Shown in pieces: positions 27,436 through 34,343 of a stretch of 34,343 bases of DNA. Source of the DNA: Actinomycetota bacterium (GTDB taxonomy: Bacteria; Actinomycetota; Thermoleophilia; Gaiellales; Gaiellaceae); NCBI GenBank assembly GCA_005883965.1, contig VAWL01000070.1, positions 1 to 34,343 of the forward strand. The letters are read 5' to 3'. The notes under the pieces are model-generated. The model did no database searches, was not told where the DNA came from, and saw only the letters and a list, made by a program, of their open reading frames with translations. Positions within the stretch are counted from its first letter, which is position 1. Each line of letters starts with the position of its first letter. The position numbers and the translations under genes were made by a program.

Positions 27436-28188
27436 CTACTCCGCCAGCGATGCCAACTCGTCGACCAGGGTAGCGACGTCCGCTTCAAGTTGGCCTGACC
27501 CGCCGTTGCGAACTCTCCGTAGCAACGGGCCGGATAGCTCTCCGCCGAGGCCCACGTTCTCCGACAGCAGCTTGTCGAGCAGATCGGCACCGCGCACGAG
27601 GGCTGCTTGACGTTCAGCGGCTTCCATCCGGTCGAGACGTCCCGCGCGTGCCTTTCTCGACGCCATGCGCGCTTGGATCAGTCCGAGCGGCGCCTCCACG
27701 GCTACAACGACGTCGGGCAGCGGCACCGCCGAGGGCGGACCCACGAGAAAGGTGGACGAGTAGTCAGGTATGACGCGTTCGTCTCCGGCGAAGCCGATCG
27801 ACCACAGCAGCTGGTAGATCCCCTCGTCCAGTAACTCGACTACCGGCCGGTTTCGAGCACGCCGCAGAAGACCAACGAGGAAGAGCCAGTTGTACAGGAG
27901 CCTCAGGACGTCCACACGGCTTTGCTGGCCACTTCCGATCAGGGCCCGCCCGACTTTCGCAGCGCGCCCAGGACGCCCCAGCGCCTCCATTGCGCAGATG
28001 CCAGACTTATAGAGCACGCGCCGCGACCTGCCGAGTTCGTGGTTGATCCGCAGAGCCGAAGATCGGGCCGGGGTACCTACCGCAGCGAGGCGTGCGGCGA
28101 CAAGCCGCGTCGCGTGAGACTTGCCGACACCTGGCAGGCCGACGAACTCGACGACCAGAGGCTGCGTCAAGGTCAGATGGCCGGCCAC
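27436..28188 (-). CDS. P-loop kinase-like protein (thymidylate kinase-like fold)
   Basis: 'LVVEFVGLPGVGKSHATRLVAARL' Walker A; 'VVVAVEAPLGLIQARMASRKARAGRLDRM' nucleotide-kinase lid-like region. Confidence 0.75.
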   Translation of the reverse strand: MAGHLTLTQPLVVEFVGLPGVGKSHATRLVAARLAAVGTPARSSALRINHELGRSRRVLYKSGICAMEALGRPGRAAKVGRALIGSGQQSRVDVLRLLYNWLFLVGLLRRARNRPVVELLDEGIYQLLWSIGFAGDERVIPDYSSTFLVGPPSAVPLPDVVVAVEAPLGLIQARMASRKARAGRLDRMEAAERQAALVRGADLLDKLLSENVGLGGELSGPLLRRVRNGGSGQLEADVATLVDELASLAE

Positions 28189-29801
28189 AGCCGCCGCTTC
28201 ACCTCGAGCATCACCGCGGCGAGGTCGTAGTCGGCATCGATGTCGATCACGCCGGACGACGCATTGTCGAACCGCAGGTTCCTGACAAGTTGCGTCCGGA
28301 ACGCAAGCTCCCTCGGATCATCGCCGGGTCTCCGCGCAGCAGCCGTTTCTTGCGTGACGTTAAGACGAACGACTATGTCGGGCGGAATGGTCTCAGCCAG
28401 TTTGTAGATCCCGTCCTCCCAGCGCGACAGCACCCGCTTCACACGTGCCGGCGACTCCCTCCACGTCCACAGGAGAGGCCCGTCGTTGACGCCGTCAACC
28501 TGGGTCTGCGGGTATCGATCGCAGATGACTATGAAGCCCCGCTCCCGTGCCCGGGCCACCATCCTGAGCTTCCAGCGCTTCTCACGAGCAAGCGCGAGAG
28601 CCCACACCGCACGCTTGAAGCCGATGTCGCGCGTCCGACGCTGCTCGGGGTCCATACGGGTCGAGCGTGTGCGGCCACGCGTGAGCTCGAGGACAACCCT
28701 CATCGGCCAGCGCAGGATCGAGGACCGACCTTGACCGCTTCCGAAATAGATCTGAACGACGTCGACCTTTCCTACCAGCCAGGAATAGAGCATCTGGCTG
28801 ACAGAGGACTTCCCGGCGCCGTCGCTGCCGATGACAGCGATCACGGTGCCGCCACCCGGACCGGAGCGCGAGTACGGGAATGGACGGTGGAGGTAGCGGC
28901 GGTTGATGCTTCCAACCACCCATCTGAGCTCGCGAGCCCATCGATGGAGGAGCGCGGGCAGCGGCCGGTAGCCGCGGAACACCGTCGGGCTCCGGAGTAG
29001 CTCGCGACGCAGGCGCTTCAGCCGATTGAACGACAGGTCTTGAGCGATCGCCAGCCCTACGAGGTCGCCTGCTCGAGGCCCGAGAAGCCGGTTGGCGTGC
29101 TCTTTCGGAGCCGCGGGGTCGACCCGCGCCGCCAACCAGGAATGCTCGCTCCGTAGCCCGCCGGACTCGCCGCGGCCGGACGCGACTCGAGCGGTCAATC
29201 GATCGCGCCACCTGATCTTGAGCGCGGATCGGCACACGAGCAACAGCCACTCGAGCCCTGGGTCGGCCACGAAAAGTCCAGTCGATTCGTCGAGAACTCG
29301 TCTCGTCAGAAATTCGCGCTCCCACGGGAGCCGATAGTTCTTGAAAAAGCGTTCCCCGACGATCAACCGATAGTGCAGGTGGAGATGCAAAAGACGGCCC
29401 GTGCGCTCGTCCGTTGCAAAGAAGTCCTCGACGCCCGGATACGCCCGCGAGGGGTGAGCCGGAAATCGCTTGAAGCCGTGCCGAGCGAGAAGGACTGCGA
29501 TGAGCTCGCTCTGCCCAGCGTCGCACAGCACATCGAGATCCGTTGAGCCCTCCAATCCTGCCGCGACCTGCGCACTACTCTTGAAGTTGCAGTAAAGGAC
29601 GCCGTCCTGATTCAGGGCTTCGAAGAGTCGTTCCGAGGTCGTGGTGGCCAGTGCCACGGGATTCCTTATTCCCCTAACCACTGAATCCGGATGCCGGCGT
29701 ACATCGCTGAGTGCCGAGTCGTCCGGATGCGGTGGCGCGCGTTCATTTCCGCTCATCCTCGCTGCGGTGGCAGGCGACGACAAGCCGCCCACCGCGACCA
29801 T
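28173..29801 (-). CDS. Fusion of nucleotidyltransferase-like domain and thymidylate-kinase-like P-loop domain
   Basis: N-terminal 'LEGSTDLDVLCDAGQ...RFPAHPSRAYPGVEDFFATDERTGRLLHLHLHYRLIVGERFFKNYRLPWEREFL'; C-terminal Walker A 'VIAVIGSDGAGKSSVSQML' and 'GFIVICDRYP'. Start may be internal (ATG at 29756). Confidence 0.75.
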   Translation of the reverse strand: MVAVGGLSSPATAARMSGNERAPPHPDDSALSDVRRHPDSVVRGIRNPVALATTTSERLFEALNQDGVLYCNFKSSAQVAAGLEGSTDLDVLCDAGQSELIAVLLARHGFKRFPAHPSRAYPGVEDFFATDERTGRLLHLHLHYRLIVGERFFKNYRLPWEREFLTRRVLDESTGLFVADPGLEWLLLVCRSALKIRWRDRLTARVASGRGESGGLRSEHSWLAARVDPAAPKEHANRLLGPRAGDLVGLAIAQDLSFNRLKRLRRELLRSPTVFRGYRPLPALLHRWARELRWVVGSINRRYLHRPFPYSRSGPGGGTVIAVIGSDGAGKSSVSQMLYSWLVGKVDVVQIYFGSGQGRSSILRWPMRVVLELTRGRTRSTRMDPEQRRTRDIGFKRAVWALALAREKRWKLRMVARARERGFIVICDRYPQTQVDGVNDGPLLWTWRESPARVKRVLSRWEDGIYKLAETIPPDIVVRLNVTQETAAARRPGDDPRELAFRTQLVRNLRFDNASSGVIDIDADYDLAAVMLEVKRRLWPAI

Positions 29802-29857
29802 GCCGGAAGCTGCACGCCTGCAGCCTGAGCAAAAGCCTCGCTTAGCAGGGGTTTCAG

Positions 29858-29931
<74 letters not shown>

Positions 29932-30061
29932 GCGGTCGGGACATTGTAGCCGGGTGGGCCCCGCGGTTCGGTACCCCGCGCGAGGGACTTGACTCAAGCG
30001 GAGCCGCCACGGTGCCGTAGCACCTCGTACGTTCTGCGGCTCGAAACAAAGGAAAGCTCCC

Positions 30062-30553
30062 GTGAAGCCGCAGCCCGCCGCCAAGACCCTCTCCGCAGTC
30101 GCCCGCCTCGTTGGAATCGGCCTCGCCTTCGCCGCGCTCGCTGCGCCCAGCGCCTCCGCGCAAGGCGGGACGCACGTCGTGGCGCACTGCGCCGGTGACA
30201 TCCTCTCCGGCACCGTCCATGTCGGCGGCACCACGCACAGCACGCTCGACCTCGCGGTGCTCGCGAAGCATGGCCAGAGGTCCGGCTTCACGACGACCGG
30301 CATGAGCCAGTCGCTGAACGTCGACGGCGGCCGCTCGTATCCGTTCCGGTTCAACATCGGCCGGCTCACCGGATCCGCAACGGCCTATCGCGTCGACCCG
30401 CCCGGCGACCACAGCAACACGGTGCCTGCCTCGAGCTGCGCGCCCGGGCACCAGGTTCCCGAGGCGCCGCTGTCGCTGCTGCTGCCGGTCAGCGTCCTCG
30501 GCATCGGCGGGCTCCTGGCAGCCCGCAACCGCCGCCGCAGCGCCGCGAGCTAG
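30062..30553 (+). CDS. Secreted protein with PEP-CTERM-like C-terminal sorting signal (putative exosortase substrate)
   Basis: Signal peptide 'LVGIGLAFAALAAPSASAQ'; C-terminus 'VPEAPLSLLLPVSVLGIGGLLAARNRRRSAAS' = motif + TM + Arg cluster. 8 nt upstream of the exosortase gene. Confidence 0.8.
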   Translation: MKPQPAAKTLSAVARLVGIGLAFAALAAPSASAQGGTHVVAHCAGDILSGTVHVGGTTHSTLDLAVLAKHGQRSGFTTTGMSQSLNVDGGRSYPFRFNIGRLTGSATAYRVDPPGDHSNTVPASSCAPGHQVPEAPLSLLLPVSVLGIGGLLAARNRRRSAAS

Positions 30554-30561
30554 CTCGAACC

Positions 30562-32229
30562 GTGACGACACTCGCGCTGCGGAGGGTCGCGGACGTCCAC
30601 CGAGTCCCTGTGCCGGCCTCGCTTCGGCTCGCGCTCCTCGGCTGCTGCAGCGCAGTCGCGTTTTGGTTCTCGCTGCGGTCGCTCTCGGGCCAGTGGCGCT
30701 ACGAGACGCCGCTTGCGGATCTCGTCCTCGTCCCGCTTCTGGCCGCCGCGCTCTTCGTCGCCGCCTCTCGGCGCCACCCATACGTGGGCGAGCTGCGGCT
30801 CGGTTGGTTCGATCTCATGGCCGGGACAGCGCTGCTCACAGGGTCACTCGCCCTCGTCGCAGTGGGGCCGGTCTATTGGTCGAAGTACTTCTGGGCGATG
30901 CGGCTCGACCTCCTTGCCCTGCCGCTGTTCGTCGCCGGCGGCATCTTGCTGCTCTTCGGCGCGCGGGCGATTGTGCCGTTCGGGCTGCCCGTCTTATCCC
31001 TGCTGCTCGCCTGGCCCCTTCCGTACCTCGCGTTCCTCGAGCGGCTGCTCGGCACGTTCACGAGCGCGACGGGCGGCGCGGCGGCGTTCCTCGCACCCCG
31101 GCTGCACCTCGCCACCCCGGTAACGAGCTCGGGGGACGGGGTCTTCGCGCTCCACCACGGGCACGAGAGCTTCTCGCTCTCGGTCGGAAGCGCATGCTCC
31201 GGGGTGAACTCGCTTGTCGGCTTCTTCATCCTCGGCGTCTTCGCGCTCTACTTCGTCGAAGGCTTGCTCTCGCGCCGCCTCGCCTGGCTGGCCCTTGGCG
31301 CCGCGCTTGTCTGGGCTGCGAATCTCGCCCGGATCCTCGTGCTCTTCGCCGTCGCCCGAGGCTTCGGCGAGCGGGCGGCGATCGCGCTTTTGCACCCGAT
31401 CGCGGGGATCGTCGCGCTGAACCTCGCGGTGCTGCTGCTGCTGGGGCTGATGCGGCGCTTCCATCTGTTCTGGCGCGAGCTCGAGCCGGCCGAGATCGAC
31501 ACCCCGCTCGCCCTGCCCGGGCCGCCGGACAAGCGGGCGTCGGTCCTGCGCGTCTCGACGAGGGTCGTCCTGATCGGTGCAGCCGCGGTCGTGTTCGGCA
31601 TCGCCGACGGAGCGCTTGCAACGACCGCGCGCGGACTGACCAATGACGGCGTGCCCGCGATTCCGGCGTTCAGCACGCGGCCACTTTCGGCACCAGGCTG
31701 GACGATCCGGAAAGCCGAAACGATCGGCTGGACCGCTCCGTATTACGGCAAACACTCGTCCTGGGTGCGCTACGTCATGCGGCCACGGCGGCCCTCGCCG
31801 AGCGCCTTCACGATCTGGCTCGACGCGGTCCGCAGTCCGAACCTTGGCGCGCTCGACGCCTACACGCTCGCGCACTGCTACGCCTTCCACAGCTTCACCG
31901 TCGACGCAGCGACGCGGGTCGACCTCGGCGAGGGCGTTTTCGGGAACGCGTTTGTCTACACGAGCCCGCGCGCGGACTGGCGGGCGGTCAGCTGGCAATG
32001 GCCGGTCCGGCGCGGCGCCAAGGTCGAGCACGAGCGGCTCGTCCTGATTGCGGCTTCGGATGCACGCCCGGCGGAACTCGCCGAGCCGTCGTCCGGCAGC
32101 GCCTTCAACCGCGTGCTGTCGCTTCTGGACTGGCGCTCTTCAGGGCACGACGCGAACCCGCGGCTGACACGAGCACTCCAGCGCGTTGCAGCTCGAATCG
32201 TCCTGAGGCGAATCGAGGCGGCCGCGTGA
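30562..32229 (+). CDS. Exosortase/archaeosortase family protein with extra C-terminal extracytoplasmic domain
   Basis: Multi-TM; catalytic Cys in 'SVGSACSGVNSLVGFFILG', Arg in 'AANLARILVLFAVARGFG', His in 'ALLHPIAGIVALNLAVLLLLG'; then about 200 residues of soluble EpsI-like(?) domain. Confidence 0.88.
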   Translation: MTTLALRRVADVHRVPVPASLRLALLGCCSAVAFWFSLRSLSGQWRYETPLADLVLVPLLAAALFVAASRRHPYVGELRLGWFDLMAGTALLTGSLALVAVGPVYWSKYFWAMRLDLLALPLFVAGGILLLFGARAIVPFGLPVLSLLLAWPLPYLAFLERLLGTFTSATGGAAAFLAPRLHLATPVTSSGDGVFALHHGHESFSLSVGSACSGVNSLVGFFILGVFALYFVEGLLSRRLAWLALGAALVWAANLARILVLFAVARGFGERAAIALLHPIAGIVALNLAVLLLLGLMRRFHLFWRELEPAEIDTPLALPGPPDKRASVLRVSTRVVLIGAAAVVFGIADGALATTARGLTNDGVPAIPAFSTRPLSAPGWTIRKAETIGWTAPYYGKHSSWVRYVMRPRRPSPSAFTIWLDAVRSPNLGALDAYTLAHCYAFHSFTVDAATRVDLGEGVFGNAFVYTSPRADWRAVSWQWPVRRGAKVEHERLVLIAASDARPAELAEPSSGSAFNRVLSLLDWRSSGHDANPRLTRALQRVAARIVLRRIEAAA

Positions 32230-33458
32230 GCTCACTCGCAGGCGTCCTCCTCCACCACGTCCTCCACGATGTCTTCGCGCTGTACGCGTCAGTCGTGATG
32301 GCGCACTTCGGCCTCCAGGTCTTCTTCGCGCACCGCAGCTACCGCCGTGCGCTCGCGACGCGCGGCGCGCGCTCGTCGCGGCTGCCGGACGTCGACGTTG
32401 TGATCACGTCGTACAACGAGGATCCCGCAAGCCTGCGCGCCTGTCTCGAGTCGCTCCTGGCGCAGGACTACCGCGGCGCCGTGCAGGTCTACGTGGTCGA
32501 CGATTGCTCGAAGAACCGCACCGAGCTGATGCCGGTCTACGCCGAGTTCGACCGCATCCCCGGCTGGTCGGTCCTCCTCCCCGAGCGGAACCGCGGGAAG
32601 CGGATGGCACAGGATGCCGCGTTCCGCCACTGCCGCGGCGAGCTCCTCGTCACGGTCGATTCCGACACGATCGTCGATCCCGACGCGGTAGCTGAGATCG
32701 TCGCCGCGTTCGACGACGAGCGAGTGGGAGCCGTGACCGGCGATGTCGGCGTGACCAACTTCCGCACGAACCTGCTCACGCGCCTGATCGAGATGCGCTA
32801 CTGGGTCGCTTTCAACCAGGAGCGCGCCGCGCAGAGTTGCTTCCGGACGGTGCTCTGCTGCTCAGGCCCGCTTGCCGCGTACCGGCGCGTCGCGCTGCAG
32901 CAGATCTGGGCGCGGTACGTGAGCCAGACCTTCCGGGGCATCGACTGCACGTACGGCGACGACCGGCATCTGACCAACCTCGTCCTCGGGGAGGGCTACG
33001 ACACGCTCTTCCTGCCCTTTGCCCATGCGGTGACGAACGCGCCCGAAGACGTTCCCTCGTACCTGCGCCAGCAGCTCCGGTGGAACAAGAGCTTTTACCG
33101 CGAGCTGCTCTGGACGGTGCCGTTCCTGCTTCGGCGCTCGCCCTACATGGTCTTCGAGGTCGTCGTGCAGACGGCCCTGCCGCTACTGCTGACGCTGGCT
33201 GTCACCACCGCGCTCCTATACGCCGCAGTCGAGGCGCCGGCCCGGCTACTGCACTACGCGGTCGTGATCGCCGGGATGGCCGTCCTCCGCTGCGCGTACG
33301 CGATCTACCGCACCCGCCGCCTGTCGTTCCTGCTCTTCGTCTTCTACGGCTTCCTGCACCTCGGCCTGCTCGTCCCACTCCGGATCCGCGCCCTGCTGAC
33401 GCTGACCGACAACAGCTGGGGAACACGGAAGACGGTTAGCGCCGGCGGACGAGCGTGA
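32226..33458 (+). CDS. Membrane glycosyltransferase family 2 (NodC/HasA-like processive synthase type)
   Basis: 'DVDVVITSYNEDPASLRACLESLLAQDYRG', 'LLVTVDSDTIVDPDA', 'GDDRHLTNLVL', 'QQLRWNKSFYRE' (QxxRW), C-terminal TM helices; GTGA overlap with exosortase. Confidence 0.9.
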   Translation: MSSLAGVLLHHVLHDVFALYASVVMAHFGLQVFFAHRSYRRALATRGARSSRLPDVDVVITSYNEDPASLRACLESLLAQDYRGAVQVYVVDDCSKNRTELMPVYAEFDRIPGWSVLLPERNRGKRMAQDAAFRHCRGELLVTVDSDTIVDPDAVAEIVAAFDDERVGAVTGDVGVTNFRTNLLTRLIEMRYWVAFNQERAAQSCFRTVLCCSGPLAAYRRVALQQIWARYVSQTFRGIDCTYGDDRHLTNLVLGEGYDTLFLPFAHAVTNAPEDVPSYLRQQLRWNKSFYRELLWTVPFLLRRSPYMVFEVVVQTALPLLLTLAVTTALLYAAVEAPARLLHYAVVIAGMAVLRCAYAIYRTRRLSFLLFVFYGFLHLGLLVPLRIRALLTLTDNSWGTRKTVSAGGRA

Positions 33459-34077
33459 CGCCATCACGGACGGTGAGCATCACCGACGTGACTCTCTCGT
33501 CAGAGGCGATGCGGTCGTTGATCGCCTTGATGCCGCGCGTGCCCTCCGAGTCGTCTGAGCCGTCGAGCACGCGACCGCTCCAGAGGGTGTTGTCGAGAGC
33601 CATCAGGCCGCCATCGGCGAGACGCGGGAGCAGCGCTTCATAGTAGTTGACGTAGTTCTCCTTGTCGGCGTCGACGAAGACGAAATCGAACTCGCCTTCG
33701 AGCTTCTCGATCGTCTCGAGCGCCGGGCCGAGGTGGACGGTTATCCGGTCGGCATAGGGGCTCCGGCCGATGTAGCGTTGGGCGACTTCGGCGTGCGTCT
33801 CGTCGAACTCGCAGGTGTCGATGCGACCGCCCTCGGGGAGGCCGGCGGCCATCGAAATCGACGAGTAGCCGCTGTAGGTGCCGAGCTCGAGCACGCGCTT
33901 CGGCGCGAGCGCGTGGACGAGCAACTCGAGGAAGCGGCCCTCGATTGGGCCGGTGAGCATCTGCGGGGAGTCGAGCGTCGCCTTGGTCTCCTCGGCGAGC
34001 TCGGCGAGCAGCGGCGTCGGCGGCGTGGTGTGGGCCTCCGCGTAGGCCTCGATCTCCTCCGGGACGATGAAGCTCAC
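33436..34077 (-). CDS. SAM-dependent O-methyltransferase (class I, COMT-like)
   Basis: 'KRVLELGTYSGYSSISMAAGLPEGGRIDTCEFD', 'FDFVFVDADKENYVNYYEALLPRLADGGLMALDNTLWSGRV'; GTG start at 34077. Confidence 0.9.
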   Translation of the reverse strand: MSFIVPEEIEAYAEAHTTPPTPLLAELAEETKATLDSPQMLTGPIEGRFLELLVHALAPKRVLELGTYSGYSSISMAAGLPEGGRIDTCEFDETHAEVAQRYIGRSPYADRITVHLGPALETIEKLEGEFDFVFVDADKENYVNYYEALLPRLADGGLMALDNTLWSGRVLDGSDDSEGTRGIKAINDRIASDERVTSVMLTVRDGVTLVRRR

Positions 34078-34343
34078 TGCGCGGCCTGTGTGCGGGGCGC
34101 CTCGTTCAGCGTGCCTGCCTTGATCCGCTCGGCCATGTCGTTGGATTCCTCGCGGTAGACCGACCCGTCCTCGAACTCGATCCACGGAAATCCTCTCTGG
34201 CCGGTGCGGGCGACGGTCTCTTCGCGAGGCCCGCGGTACTTCTCCTTGACGATCTCGTACTCGATGCCCTCGTCGTTGAGCGCCTTCTGGACGCGCCAGC
34301 AGGGATGCCCGCTGAACTTGACCCAGACGTTGCCGCAGCGGTG
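34074..34343 (-). CDS. Glutaredoxin/GST N-terminal-like protein, truncated by window edge
   Basis: Reverse frame: HRCGNVWVKFSGHPCWRVQKALNDEGIEYEIVKEKYRGPREETVARTGQRGFPWIEFEDGSVYREESNDMAERIKAGTLNEAPRTQAAQ*; GTGA overlap with the methyltransferase. Confidence 0.7.
   Translation of the reverse strand, partial: HRCGNVWVKFSGHPCWRVQKALNDEGIEYEIVKEKYRGPREETVARTGQRGFPWIEFEDGSVYREESNDMAERIKAGTLNEAPRTQAAQ

Overview
High-GC window, probably actinobacterial (the gene content suggests Thermoleophilia-like, but taxonomy is inference). Left part (1-9.4 kb): partial DUF2252 gene; L,D-transpeptidase; a tightly overlapping cluster of a Cys-less thioredoxin-reductase-like flavoprotein, egtB, egtD and a UBP zinc finger; an apparently disrupted ohr; a glyoxalase; and an alpha/beta-hydrolase + class III cyclase fusion. 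Middle (9.6-29.9 kb): a surface-polysaccharide locus. It contains two response regulators, a (PPPPPL)n surface protein, a Wzz-like protein, a GH-like/purple acid phosphatase fusion, a sugar dehydratase/epimerase, a beta-helix/PKD protein, an initiating phosphoglycosyltransferase, a nucleotidyltransferase, an aminotransferase, Wzy, Wzx, an epimerase, a GT4 and two P-loop kinases. This block is bounded by a 3'-half tRNA-Ala fragment at 9611 and an intact tRNA-Ala(CGC) at 29859-29931 in the same orientation, the geometry expected of a tRNA-integrated island, although no integrase is visible. Right part (30.0-33.5 kb): a compact three-gene exosortase locus (PEP-CTERM-like substrate, exosortase with an extra C-terminal domain, GT2 synthase), followed by an O-methyltransferase and a partial glutaredoxin/GST-like gene. 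Strongest leads: the exosortase locus, the tRNA-bounded polysaccharide island, and a tandemly repeated RBS/start-codon module in front of the PPPPPL gene. All calls come from reading the sequence and supplied translations; no database search was run.
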